Below, in pieces: positions 1 through 10,960 of a stretch of 64,000 nt of DNA. Origin of the DNA: Chara braunii (Eukaryota > Streptophyta > Charophyceae > Charales > Characeae); assembly GCA_003427395.1 (NCBI GenBank), contig BFEA01000384.1:752565-816564 (forward strand), written 5' to 3'. The first letter of the stretch is position 1, and the number at the start of each line of letters is the position of its first letter. Under the pieces are notes generated by a model. It ran no database searches and was not told the origin of the DNA. It saw only the letters and a program-made list of their open reading frames with translations. Made by a program: the position numbers and the translations under genes.

Positions 1-627
1 TAGAGAGGGTGGAGAACGCACTAATGGTAATGCAGGCACAAATATCCTGACCCTCCCTCCCTCCCTCCCCAATAAGCTGTGATCCCAGCAAGAGTGGCCA
101 ACCGGAGGTTCAATAGGAGAGATCCCGCCAATGAGCATTGCAGATACTGCACAACAGTTGGACACTTTGTGCAAGCTTGCCCAAAGCTCAACCGCCGTAT
201 CATGAGAAAGAGATGCACCAGGTCACAAAAAGGGGAAATATTTAGGCCTCGGGGGGAGCGAGTGAATTGGAACTCACCTGGAGGAATGCAACGTGCCGTA
301 ATCATCCTCAATGACTTAGAAATAGTAGCGGTAGAAGCCGAGCCAGTAGTCGATATCGTCTGGGACCAACCCCGAGGGCGCGGGGCACAGGTTAACTTTA
401 TCTTAGAAAGTGACGGACGCGATAGGGTGAACGTTACTACTCGATTGGGAACGACAGAAAGAAGAGTTATCCGTGATACAGTGATGGAGGAGGTTGCTGG
501 AGGCACCACGAAGCAGAGCCTGAAACCGAGGAACCGGGGAAAGTTTACGGAAAGCCTAGGGAAGAGGAACCTATGGACAAGGTCACGGCTGCAAAGAAAA
601 AATTTATGTATCAAATCCGGATCCTAA
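1..627 (+). pseudogene. gag: G1 gag, C-terminal part with CCHC zinc knuckle
   Basis: This is the nucleocapsid end of Gag, which packages retrotransposon RNA. In the frame opening at 79 a knuckle of the form C-X2-C-X4-H-X4-C lies at residues 21-34 (CRYC, GH, AC). The sequence aligns with the better preserved gag of G2 (52895-53998, - strand), including the following stretch on WNSPGGM and ILESDGRDRVN. The window starts inside the gene. A short CCCT run near 50-69 sits where the frame changes, so a microsatellite expansion has shifted gag here. The codon at 79 is GTG and is not a real start. Confidence 0.8.
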
Positions 628-1307
628 CCATGCCAGAGATCGACGACGCTCTTAGCAATTTGTTGGGAACCATGGTATCGGTATCTTTTCAGACCATGTT
701 GCAAGCAAGCCCCAGACTGCTCAAAGGGCTTAGGCAACTATTGACTCGCCGACGAGTGGAGGTAGACGGAAATCCGAAGTCACTGGAAGAGGAAAAAGAG
801 GAGGAGACTCCGCAAGAAGTTGCTAACCTCCAAAGGATCCCTGGAGACTTAGAGGATCTAGAAAAGGTTTTCGCAGACATTCGCTTAAGCTTACCGGATC
901 GCGAAGGTGGGGAAGTCATGATAGCGACGCCCGGAACGAAGCTTAGTTTCCATACGCTGCCCGTAGGAAAGCTAAAATTGCAGATCGGGACTCATCACAA
1001 AGACACTCTAGTAGATGGAGGTGCGAAAATCACACTTATAAGGAAAAATTTCGCAACAGTTATCGGCTGTGTAGTTAACAAGGAGGTAATGGGGAACATC
1101 CGAGGGGTCGGTGGCGAGATCCCGTTTTCAGGATATGTCACCAAATGTGCAGTCAAGGCGGGCGTCCGGGAGTCGATCTGGTCATTTCAACGGATGACCG
1201 TACTAGACGAATTGGACCACGACATAATCCTCGGAAGACCATGGTGTGCCAATGTAGAAATGATAGGGATGCATCTGCATGATGGGGGACATACATGGTG
1301 GACTTAG
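573..1307 (+). pseudogene. G1 retropepsin-like aspartic protease region
   Basis: Family knowledge: gypsy proteases use a D-[ST]-G active site followed downstream by a hydrophobic ILG motif. Here the region around residue 148 reads LVDGGAKITL, so the active-site triplet is DGG instead of DTG or DSG. Around residues 216-223 the sequence DIILGRPW fits the second motif well. The first 130 residues are charged and match the spacer between zinc knuckle and protease in G2. The ORF overlaps gag in another frame. Given the DGG triplet I would not expect a working protease. Confidence 0.75.
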
Positions 1308-2131
1308 AGGACCCCGTAACTGGTCGTGGGGAGCTCCTCCGACTAATTGGGACCGGAGGAGACCCTCCTAAGGGAAAACTGGCGACGTGGTCGCCTTCGT
1401 TCGAAGATAGCGCTCGAAAGGGGGCTTTCGCTCGAATGGAGGGAATGAGAGAGAGGGTGAAAATCATGATTGAGGAGGCATTTAGTAAGAAAGAATGGAT
1501 TAAGATGGATCTGCCTCAAAAGAAAAAAGAAGGCAGGAGGACGAGGCCTTAGGGGTCATGGTAGCGAAAAAGGAATCGGAGGTTGAACTCGGGGTCAGTC
1601 TGCCCAAGCTAAAAGAAGTGCAGGAGGTGGTATCAGAAGTCGTGCTTGAAATCCCCGATTTGCTACAGCTCATCAAAGCTATCAGATATCACAAAGTAGG
1701 GGTGGACTCGACGGCGCTTGCCAAATTCGAAAAAAAGGTGCTGAAGGGCTACTGTTTGGATGAAAAAGTAATCAGTATTCAACCTCGGGTCGCAGAGACA
1801 ACATGGGCAATCCCGACCATTCATATTTTAGGAGAAAAAGATCCCGGAAGGAAGTGTTCGAAAATACAAACCAGTAGGGAAGAAAGCTAAGTCAGTCTCA
1901 ATCCTGCTAAAGACATCCAAGGAGGAGGCTATGGAAAAGGAAGAAAACGTTCTTCGAGTAATCCGAGAAAGACGAGCGACGGAAGGGCATCGGATACCGG
2001 ATGAGGTGACCGACACCACGAAGATAGGAATAAACGGGTTTTTAACGGAGGAAGAAAGTCTTGTGATAAAAAAATGTGCCAGGAGTTTCACCTGGCATTC
2101 GCCTTTAATGACCATCAGAAAGGGCAGCTAG
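1295..2131 (+). pseudogene. G1 protease-RT linker, broken into three frames
   Basis: Three short open stretches (1295-1552, 1558-1890, 1931-2131) carry the spacer between protease and RT. They align with G2 at 51435-52240, sharing blocks such as EEAFxKKEWIKM, PDLLQLIKAIRYHK and KGYCL. No catalytic domain is expected here. The last stretch contains RIPDEVTDTTKIGINGF, the exact point at which G2 is interrupted by element X, so G1 serves as the uninterrupted reference allele. Confidence 0.65.
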
Positions 2132-3780
2132 ATGCAAAGTTAATCTCTCCCGTTAGGATCCACACGGTAGAGCACGAGTGTTGGAACGACAATGGGCCAG
2201 CCTACGAATTCGGGATAGGGGACGTAACGGAGCAACTCAGAGCAAAAATTGACTCCTTCGTCGCAAAGCCTACCGCGTCTCCGTATGCGAACAAGTGGTT
2301 CGCCTTTCGAAAACCCAACAAGACGCTGAGGTGGATTCAAGATCTGCCAAAATTGAATGCAATAACCATCCGGGATGTCGGTTCGCTACCGCAGGCTGAC
2401 TTGTTGGCAGAGTCCCACGCCGACCGGAGCATGTACTCCCTGGTAGACTTGTGTTCAGGGTACGATCAACTCCCATTGGACGCTCGGGACAGACCATACA
2501 TCGCAATGCATTCTCCCGTAGGACAGTTGCAGATGCAGGTAACCCCTATGGGTTTTACAAACGCGGTGACCGAAGCACAACGAAGGATGCTCGCTGTAGC
2601 AGGGGACATGTTCCCAGAGAAATGTGAACCCTACATCGACTACAACCCGATCAAAGGCGCCCAGGAGAAGGACGAGACGGAAGTTCAGCCGAAAATTCGA
2701 AATTTCGTGTGGGACCATCTATAAGACATCAAGGACTTACTCCGCCGCTTCCTGGTGTACAATATCGCTGTTAGCGGACCAAAGAGTATTATGGCAGTTC
2801 CGGAGGTGACCATATTAGAATTTCGTTGTGGAGCATATGGGAGGAAGCCAGACCCGACAAAAATCGATAAGATATCTCAATGGCCAACGCCCCTGCGTAC
2901 GACGACGGAGGTAAGAGCATTCTTAGGAGTAGCTGGCTTTTGGAGGATATTTATTAAAAAAATTGTCAAAATTATCGAGCCCATCCGCGCCATGATCAGA
3001 GAGGAAGGAACCATGGATTGAACTGAGGAGCGAGAGGTAGCCGTCCAAACCCTCAAGGACATACTGAAATTGGAACAAGTTACCTTGGCGGCGCTCTATT
3101 TTAACGACGAAATTGGACGGCCATTTATCCTCGAGATGGACGGAGGACCTTTGGCCGCACGGGGCGTTCTGATACAGAAAGACGAGGAAGGGAAAGAAAG
3201 GCCGATTAGGTTCGAAAGTAGAACCATGAACTCTGCGGAACGGGGATACTCCCGATTCGGAAAGGAGGTCCTAGCCGTTCTACATTGCCTCAAGACCTTC
3301 CAAGCCTACCTATTCGGGAGGCGTTTTATCCTAAGGATCGATCCGACCAATGTCGAGGGGGCTTTAAAAAGTTATAAGCCTATAGATCCGACTGTTGGGA
3401 GATGGGTAGGCTTCATCTGGCAGTTCGATTACAAAATCGAACGGATTGCTGGACTCAGAAACAAGGCCGATGGGCTAAGTTGGGTCTGCATCACACCCGA
3501 AGGGGTGGAGGATGCGGAACCCATCGACGCTTTCCTTGAATACGAAGGAGGAACCCTTGCGGTGGATAACAAAATGATGAGCGAAGTATGCACGTCGAGG
3601 GAATTATTGATTCAGACCTTGGAAAAAGGGGCACCTGCCGTAGTTGCGGAGCTTAGGGAAGGACCAGTTACCATACAAGGACGCAAAGAGGAGAAGGATT
3701 TGTGGGGAGCGATAGTGGGTCCGAGGGAGGAATTGATACCGATGGCTGGTGAGGAAGGTCAAAAAGCCGTGATGAGTTGA
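2074..3780 (+). pseudogene. pol: G1 reverse transcriptase and RNase H
   Basis: One frame carries the whole RT-RNase H region, interrupted by TAA at 2722-2724 and TGA at 3019-3021. RT landmarks are PTASPYANKWF, LRWIQDLPKLN, LVDLCSGYDQLPL and TPMGFTNA. The catalytic box at 2632-2643 reads YIDY, so the second aspartate of the usual YxDD is lost. After the first stop come the RT connection blocks LEFRCGAYGRKPDP and RAFLGVAGFWR. RNase H follows with FILEMDGG, ERPIRFESR, FGRRFILRID and NKADGLSW. At both stop positions G2 has a sense codon (CAG and TGG). Confidence 0.9.
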
Positions 3781-3805
3781 GTAGAGTCTTGGGAACGAAA
3801 AAAAG

Positions 3806-5176
3806 TTGCAGCTATTGGTGAACAAGATGCAGGAGAGGCAGGGTGAGAATCATCAAGGAAAGGAGTTTTTCTATGTTCAAATGTGTGAGGGGGTCTTTCA
3901 AGAAGTCGGATTGCTGCTGGTAGGGAACAAGCAGCCTATGGAGGTCAACTTTAAAGCAAGGGAGAATGTCGAAAGATACGTCCTAAGGAATGATCATCTG
4001 TGGAGGAAGGCGTTATGCCTAGGAGAGTCGTATGCGGGAAGTCTAGGCAGCTGGACGTAATCCAGGCACTTCACGACGGACTAGCGAGGGGACATCGATC
4101 ATCTAAAGGGACCCTTGGAAAGATAGCACCGCTCTACGATTGACCAGGCATGGCGAGTATGGTGGCCACGTACTGCCAAACCTGTCTGAGAGCGGAGCTC
4201 GGTCCGCGTTTTCGACCCACTTAGACCAGCACGAGTGCTAGGGCCAGGGCATCTGGTCCATCTCGACCTCGCCGTCATGCCTGTGTCAGCAGATGGATAC
4301 AGGTATATTCTGGATGCTAGGGATAACTTGAGTGGGTTTCTGGAGGCAGTCGCCCTCAAGAAAAAGACGGGAAAAAGGGTAGCGGATTGGATAGACGAGT
4401 TCTACCTGAGACATCCCTTCATCAAAAGGTTCATAGCGGATAACGGAACTGAGTTCGTGAACCAGGAGGTGCTAGGTATGCTTAAGAGGATATGCGTACC
4501 TATCAAACTCATCGAGCCATATCACCCCGAGGCCAATGCGCTTGTGGAAAGGGGGCACCGAACCTTAAAGAACACAGTTGCAAAGGTTGCGGCAAACGAA
4601 CTTGGGAGTTGGCCTAGATACCTTAAGCATATTGTATTTTCGGAGAACATGACGCCAAAAAGGAGAACAGGATGTATACCCGACCGAACTATGGTACGAA
4701 AGAGAGATCGATTTCCCCGTAGAGGCTTTGATACCCACATGGAACAGGCTAGACGACGATCCACACATGACCACGGAGGAGCTGATTGAGGCAGAATGTC
4801 AGCGGGTCCTTCGAAACGAGGAGGTCATGGAGGAAATTGCCAACCGGGTACTGTGGACAGCAAGGTGAAGGACAAAGCAAGGTGGGACCAGGTTAAGAAT
4901 ATCCGAAAGGAGCCACTTCAGGTGGGGGAAATTGTACTGGTTAGGAATTCAGCACTGAAAAGTACGTGGTCTGGACAGTTGGGAAGGAGGTTCAAAGGCC
5001 CCTACCGGGTCGCTAAGCGTGTGGGACTGAACACCTTCAAATTGGAAGATTTGGATGAAACTCGATTGAAAGGACCCTTCCCAAGGCAGCGACTAGTCAG
5101 GTTTCTAAGTCGGGATCCAGTGAAACAATGGCTTCAGGAGGTCCAACATAAGGAAACTGAGGAATCCACAAACTGA
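3806..5176 (+). pseudogene. G1 integrase with zinc-binding N-terminus, DDE core and GPY/F-like tail
   Basis: Integrase inserts the cDNA copy into the host chromosome. The N-terminal zinc domain is spread over 3806-4235 and broken, with H-X-H and CQTC still readable. The core (4235-4789) keeps LVHLDLAV with the first aspartate, IADNGTEF with the second, and VERGHRTLKN with the glutamate 36 positions after the second aspartate, which is the expected D,D-35-E spacing. The tail (4796-5176) has VGEIVLVRN, FKGPYRV and RLVRFLSRD, matching the GPY/F module. Frame changes lie before the core and between core and tail. Confidence 0.88.
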
Positions 5177-5403
5177 GAGCTGGCCTTACTATGGTTTGTC
5201 TCTGACTACGTTTGTGGGGCTTTCTTTCTTTGGGGAGGGGGTAATGGCTTGGGTTGGTTGACAATGGGCGTGGGGTGCCTTGAGACCTTTGTGCCATGTT
5301 TTTTTTTGTGCAAGGGGTGGATGGTGTCAGGAAAGGATGCCTAAAGCATTGTACCATAATTTTTGTGGGGAAATGATGGGGTCGTTGCAACTGTGGCATC
5401 TGT

Positions 5404-6294
5404 ATGGGGAGGCGATGTGTAATATGTTTTCGAATGACGGATATGGGGAGTAGTCTTGGGAAGTATCTTCTACCAAACTGGGGGAGTGTGTGTATGAGGG
5501 GCTCGGTGGCTGTTGTTTTGTTATGTATAACAGGATCAGGACCCTCACCTATCAAAATAGGGGAAGGGGTATATATCTCATCAGGGAGTGAGAGCGAGGA
5601 AGAGAGAATGGGCATGGAAGAGAGGGATGTATGGGGAAGAGAAAGGGGTCAGAACCTCGTCGGGGAGGGGGGCGAAGACTGTAAACAGCATGAGCAACGG
5701 TACAAGGAGGACGAAATGAGGCAAGGTACGAATAACGGTTGTGAAAAAGGGGAGGAAAAAACAGAGAGCCTGCATAACAAACGAAGCGCCCACTACAGTT
5801 GTGAGAGGGGATACACGGACGTTGGGGAAGAATACGAAAAGAGGGTGGACATTCCCTATAACTTGGACCCTGAAAACCTTACGGGTGAGTTCAGCCCCGT
5901 ACGAAGGGAAGAGGATGAGGACGAGGATGAAAAAGTGCAGGAGGTCATTGAGATTAGCAGTGGTGATGAAACGGATGAGATCTCAAGGCCTAGAGAAAAA
6001 GGGCGACCCTCCAGAAGCAGGTCACAAGAAGGATCCTTCAGATGGGAAGATGAGTTTGGACCAACACCTAGTCATTGGTTTGAGCAATGGGTTAGCGTGA
6101 TCAGACATGGCTGGGTCATCAAGGCCAGAGAACTGATGGAGGCCGGAGTGACAGCCACACTCTTGGACTTTTACAATAAAGAGGAGTTGCAAGAAATTGC
6201 GAGGAGAAAGAGGGAAATCTTGGCCTCCGGCCTGGGAACCAAGGGGTCAACGGAGAGAGGGGATGAAAGGACAAATGACAACAAAAGAGACTAG
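5404..6294 (+). CDS. G1 ORF3: extra 3' ORF, acidic, with two SUMO-interaction-like motifs
   Basis: This 296-residue ORF follows pol in the same orientation, where some LTR elements keep an additional ORF. I do not recognise a family. It is strongly acidic and Ser/Glu-rich in the middle. Two short hydrophobic-plus-acidic motifs stand out, GVYISSGSESEEE near residues 55-70 and VQEVIEISSGDETDE near 178-192. Both look like SUMO-interacting motifs: three or four aliphatic residues followed by Ser and acids. The C-terminal block, from RWEDEFGPTPSHWFEQW to LQEIARRKREIL, is the part best conserved in the G2 copy. There are no predicted membrane segments, so it does not look like an envelope protein. 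The true start is uncertain, and conservation becomes clear from about residue 45. Confidence 0.65.
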   Translation: MGRRCVICFRMTDMGSSLGKYLLPNWGSVCMRGSVAVVLLCITGSGPSPIKIGEGVYISSGSESEEERMGMEERDVWGRERGQNLVGEGGEDCKQHEQRYKEDEMRQGTNNGCEKGEEKTESLHNKRSAHYSCERGYTDVGEEYEKRVDIPYNLDPENLTGEFSPVRREEDEDEDEKVQEVIEISSGDETDEISRPREKGRPSRSRSQEGSFRWEDEFGPTPSHWFEQWVSVIRHGWVIKARELMEAGVTATLLDFYNKEELQEIARRKREILASGLGTKGSTERGDERTNDNKRD

Positions 6295-6770
6295 GCGCTA
6301 TGAGCATTGAACAAAAGTTGTGTTTTTTGCAATATTGAAGTGGCAAAGTTTGGATAGTATGAATGAGCTTGCTAGGAATGAGCGGTACAAGGACTAGCCA
6401 GAACTATGCCTCGATGAGTTAGAAAACAGTATTTTGAGTTTCTTCCTGGATGAGCTACCTTTGAAAAGTTATGTACGAAACGAGGACAAGGGGTATGGGG
6501 ACGAGACAGCTTGGAATGGTTGCATTGTGAGCCTGAACGAGACAAAGATTGCACCTTTGAAAAGAGACTATGAATTTGGATTGACGAGCAAATCAAGGCA
6601 TTGAGTGTCGGTCGAGTACAAGAGAGGTTAGGGGACCTATGGGTAAAGAGGCGTGAGAACCCCTCTTCCCTAAGAGCCTAATCCAACTGAGTTATGAATG
6701 AGCCAAAAGTAGCAAAAAGCCTGAGAGGTCAGAAAGAGTGAAAATAGAAAGGATGTCCGGGTGCCTTTCC
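6295..6770 (+). repeat. G1 3' noncoding tail, probable LTR or 3' UTR
   Basis: The first 110 bases after ORF3 align with the sequence after the G2 ORF3 (18600-18490, - strand), for example around GAACAAAAGTTGTG and GCTTGCTAGGAATGAG. From 6410 to 6770 the sequence recurs in reverse complement at 10560-10205 with clear base-by-base similarity, for example CTGGATGAGCTACCTT and GAGTGAAAATAGA. Similarity in both comparisons ends sharply. I could not find the terminal dinucleotides or a primer-binding site needed to call the LTR ends. Confidence 0.5.
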
Positions 6771-7869
6771 CCAAGGTGTCCCACGTTCCTTGGGCGTTTG
6801 CCGCCCCCCAATAACCCCTCTCACTTGTCTTTCTTGCGGCTTGCGCGCGCTGGTTCCTTTGGCCGTGAGGCCTCCAACCCGAGGCTCCTGTAGGTGGCCC
6901 CCATGTTGGGCCCTTATTCCCTTGCTTCCCACGGCCTCCGGGGCCGTCCATCTCTGGACTCCCTCATTCTTTTGTCGCTGTTGTGCCGCATTTGCTGGTT
7001 CAAGGGCCCTTTGGCCTTGGTCGTGTTGAATTCCAACGACCCTCCCGGCCTCATGTTATGTTCTATGTGCCCCTGTTCTTGCGCTTACTCGTTTGCCGTT
7101 GTTGGTTCTCTCCTCGTGTGGTTCTCACCCCAGGTCATCACTCCCTCCTGCGGCCTAATCCTTTGTCTTTTCTCTCTCTCCTCCTTATTCCAGATTTCTT
7201 TGTTGTGCACAATTTGTCTATATTCAGTCTCTCGAGTGATGGGAAGTTATTTGAGACCCACCAGTCCCGACACATTCCTCCCACCCATTCACGATGTCCT
7301 CATCGCGCACCAATCTCCTGTCAGTGGGGTTTGGAGGGATAGACGGAGAGGAGGACGGGATGTCATAGGTGGTTAGTTTGCCAGGGTCCGTTTTGTCTTT
7401 TCTTTGTCCTTTTTCGGGTTTCTTCCAGTTTCCGGCCTTGGAACGGGGAGAGGTGTGCAGGGTCAAGCTTTCTTTGTCCTTCAGGCTTCTCATGTCTCAT
7501 TCATCACTCTTAGAACATCAGACCCCTTTTCTCGTATCTCCTTCCCTGCTTCTCCCCCGAGCCTTGTCATCCCAACCGCACTTTGGCTGATCCACCATCC
7601 ATCCCATGCCAACCAAGTTCCTTTCCCGGCCCCGGTCGCCGTCAACGCTTCTTTTACTCGGCTCTATGGCCCGTGCAATCCACGCCTCCCGTCGTTCTTT
7701 CCTCAATCTCAAGCTCAACCAAATCCACACGTATTTCTTCCAGGTCATTTTGCCCGACTTTTCTCTCTCTTGCCTTTTTCACATGCATGTCTCCCTTATT
7801 CGACCTCTCTTGTACTCGTGCTCAATCAATTTTCCATGCATGTTACCCAGTGCATTTCATATGCATCTT

Positions 7870-8425
7870 TCTTTTGGACATCTTGCCAGGCCTTTCTCAA
7901 GCCTGTGCAAAGTCAATTACACATACATCTCTCTTTTGGGTATCTTGCCAGGCCTTTCTCAAGCCCACGCAAAGTCAATCACACAAACATTTTTCTTCTG
8001 GCGTTTTGCCAGACCTTTTCTCAAGCCTGCGCTAAGTCAATTACATAAGCAATTATCTTGCCAGGCCTTCTCTCAAGCCTGTGCAAAGTCAATCACACAA
8101 GCAATTTTCTTCTGGACATCTTGCCAGGCCTTCTCTCAAGCCTGTGCAAAGTCAATTACACAAGCATTTCTCTTCTGGACATCTTGCCAGGCCTTTTCTC
8201 AAGCCTGCGCAAAGCCAATTACACAATTTCTTTTCTCCTCTGGACTTCTTGCCAGACCTTTTCTCAAGCCTGCGCAAAGTCAATTACACAATTTCGTTTC
8301 TCTTCTGGACATCTTGTCAGGCCTTTTCTCAAGCCTGCGCAAAGTCAATTACACAATTTCGTTTCTCTTCTGGACATCTTGCCAGGCCTTTTCTCAAACC
8401 CATGCAAAGTCAATTACTCCATTTC
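7870..8425 (+). repeat. minisatellite, nine units of 52-65 bp
   Basis: The marker TTGCCAGGCC (with variants) starts at 7883, 7945, 8006, 8058, 8121, 8184, 8249, 8314 and 8379. Each unit continues with TTTTCTCAAGCC, GCAAAGTCAATTACAC and CTTCTGGACATC. The last three units are 65 bp and nearly identical, and the first ones are shorter and more diverged, which indicates growth from the right-hand end. Confidence 0.92.
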
Positions 8426-9820
8426 CTGAGTTCATGGTAACCTTCTCTTTTGCACGCTTTTTCATCGGTAGATGGCACACCTTCCCCCCACTCAAAATGC
8501 GATGTCCCCATCGCACGACTGGTTCTCACTTGGAGGTACGCAGACCTTGCCCTGCCAACTGAGTAGACGGATGTCGGCCCATCAGCCCCAAAAAGGAAGG
8601 GTGATCAGTCCCCCCCCTGCTGATAACTCACCTCATCCCCTACTCTAGTCCGGCGGCCACTTCTCTGGAAATGGGCATCATCATTGAGGTGTCTCCTCGC
8701 ATCTGTTAGGCGGGTCCAGTCCGCGCCTCCCAGGACCCCATCATACCACAAGTGGCTCCCCCGCGAATCGTTTCTCCCAAGTGGTATTTTCTTGGATCCG
8801 GCCTCTTCCTTTCAAGAGAGTTGGGGCTCTCTGTTAGTTTGCGAGTGCAGTTACGAAGACCTCGCGGTTAGTCCCGGAACGGTTGTAATCATCCGGCAAG
8901 GCGGTGTCACTCGCCCTGTGGTGGTTGCGGCTTCCACCCGGTACCACGCTCGACCCCTCCCTTTGGACAGTGCCGCTCAACTTAATGCGAGCAACCTTGG
9001 TCCATCCCAAACGGTCACGCCGCCCCTCTATGGTATGGCGTGTGGTTGGGGAGGCTCCACGCCCTTGACGTTTAGGTTCTCAACATGAGGCGCAATTTGA
9101 ACTCCCCAACTAGAGCTCGTTGTCGGAGTTGGTTCTGGACGATCAGCATGCCTTGGTCCTTCAACCCTTATCCATCCTTATGAGGAATAGGTCGCGTTGA
9201 GACTTTCCCTTGACGGGTAGAGGTCATGGGGTTGTGGTGTATGCATCGCTATCCCCCTCACGTTGAGGCCTGAGACTAGAAAGAAAGGAAAACTCAATCC
9301 TTTGTTATTTCCGTGGTCGGCCCGACGACCTTTCATCAAATCGCCTAGGGTCCCCTGACTATGCAATGCAATATTCAATCCTCAATCACTCAATCCAATG
9401 TTATTTCCAGTCCTTTCTCACGACTGATTCTCATGGCTGGTCCGACAGCCTCTCATCAACAAGGCCACCCCTTGTGGCCGCTCTGGTAGTCACTTTCTCA
9501 ATAGCCATCTTCCAAGACCGACCCGTCGGCCCACCTTCAATTCTCAACTTCCACATTCCAATATCCCATTCTTATGACCGTCCCAACGGTCCATGCCCTT
9601 CTCGACTCAAGACTCGGCCTCTCTTTATCCTGCCCTTCTCATTTCAAGGCATCAATCTCTCTCGTTCATTCTCGTGGCTATTTCAATGACCGACCCACCA
9701 GCCTTTTCCATCTCACATTGCTCATTCCAGCTCATTCTCAATCAACCTTTCTCAATCAATTATGCAGGGGACCCCAGTGCCTATTTCAAAAGAAATGACC
9801 ATAGTCAGGGGCAATTTTCG

Positions 9821-9979
9821 AACAACCTGGTTAGGGTCATTCTTTTTCATTCTCAAATCAAACAGCCTAGTTAGGGTCATTCCTTTCCATTCTCAAGTCG
9901 AACAACCTGGTTAGGGCCATTCCTTTCCATTTTCAAGTCGAACAACCTGGTTAGGATCATTCTTTTTCATTCTCAAATG
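9821..9979 (+). repeat. tandem repeat, four units of 40 bp
   Basis: AACAACCTGGTTAGGGTCAT and its variants begin at 9821, 9861, 9901 and 9941, each followed by TCATTCTCAA-type sequence. The spacing is exactly 40 bp. Confidence 0.92.
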
Positions 9980-10204
9980 TTAGCGCCCGAGGGGGTGGGC
10001 CTCGAGGACACGGATCCCATTTCTGTCTCGGAGGTTAGACGGTGGCTATCTCTTTGCAGTTTTCTGCATGAGGTTCCCTTTGTCCATTTCTCAATATCAT
10101 TTACTGTTTATGCAAATATCCGACTTAGCGTCTAGTTGCTCGAATTGAGGCTCACAACCCCAAGCAGCACTAGCCCACCCAGCCGTTCAACCATAGCAAA
10201 AGAC

Positions 10205-10560
10205 CTTGGCACCCCCTCTATTTTCACTCTTTCTGGTTTTCTCAGCTCTTTGGCTATTTTCAGACTCATTCATGACCCAGTTGCATTAGGCTCCTAGGGA
10301 AGGAGTGTTCTTCACGCCCCTTAACCCATAGGTTTCCTAACCTCTTTTGTACTTGACCAATCATTCAATGCCATGCTTTGCTTGTCAATCTGCACTCACA
10401 GTTTCTTTTCAAAGGTACAATCCCCATTCCATCCAAAGTTCACAGTACACTCTTCCCAACCAATCTCATCCATGCCCCGCGTCATTGTCTCGCGTACACT
10501 CTTTCGAAGGTAGCTCATCCAGAAAGTAGCCTCAAAATGCTATCTTCTAAATCATCATTG
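10205..10560 (-). repeat. inverted copy of the G1 tail (compare 6410-6770)
   Basis: Read on the - strand this segment matches G1 6410-6770 over its whole length, including the blocks CTGGATGAGCTACCTT, GTACCTTTGAAAAG, GAGGTTAGG, CCCTAGGAGCCTAAT and GAGTGAAAATAG. It is a remnant of a third gypsy copy in the opposite orientation, probably LTR. Confidence 0.8.
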
Positions 10561-10689
10561 TCGCGCGCGGCAGTCCCACACCCAGACGTAAAGTAGTTTT
10601 TGGTGTTGAACCTCACGGTCGTATCACGCAGGAGTTTTATAAGGGTTTCAGCGTAAAGACCAACTCCGACCGTGCGCGCGTGCTATACC

Positions 10690-10960
10690 TCTCGCGACTC
10701 CCTACGACAGGTTAGGGATCCTGCGAGGTACAACATACCTCCACCTGCGGGAGCTGTCACCATCCCTTAGGTGGGCGTATCCCTGTTGAGCTACTGACCC
10801 ACGTGCGAAGGCTTTTACATGCAATCGCAGAGGTAGGCCAGCCAAGGGCGTTTTCTCGATCGTCGTAGCATAGGCATACGCGCGGTTATACGCCTGAGAC
10901 TGACCCGTATATACGTCGGGCATCGGGGCGCTGATCTCCCGGACCGACTATTAACTCAGG
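10690..10960. repeat. dispersed repeat shared with 50420-50650 inside element X
   Basis: Both places carry, in order, CCCTACGACAGG, ACCTCCACC, GCGGGAGCTGTCACC, GGTGGGCGTATCCC, GAGCTAC, AATCGCAGAGGT and GTAGCATA with similar spacing and the same orientation. No ORF or Pol III box was seen. It may be a short nonautonomous element or an LTR fragment. Confidence 0.75.

Larger units (their letters stand above)
1..6770 (+). mobile_element. Ty3/gypsy-type LTR retrotransposon G1, decayed, 5' end outside the window
   Basis: The + strand reads in order gag zinc knuckle, retropepsin-like region, reverse transcriptase, RNase H, integrase with a D,D-35-E core and a C-terminal GPY/F-like module, then an extra ORF and a noncoding tail. 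RT before integrase is the Ty3/gypsy order. The reading frames are broken by stops and shifts, so the element is not autonomous. No 5' LTR is visible because the window opens inside gag. The tail from 6410 to 6770 recurs inverted at 10205-10560, so it is probably LTR or 3' UTR. The limit at 6770 is where this similarity ends. Confidence 0.9.
6771..10204. other. pyrimidine-rich stretch without a supported gene
   Basis: The + strand is unusually rich in C and T for more than 3 kb, and the overlapping open frames (7404-8048, 7606-8562) follow from this composition and from the tandem repeats inside them. No domain, start context or conserved pair was seen. The stretch is bracketed by two inverted copies of the G1 tail, so it may be the interior of a nonautonomous element or unrelated filler. 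Confidence 0.5.

Noticed and set aside
7404-8562. Long overlapping ORFs of 214 and 318 residues
   Set aside because: They run through the 65-bp minisatellite in different frames. The repeat unit has few stops, and no domain is present.
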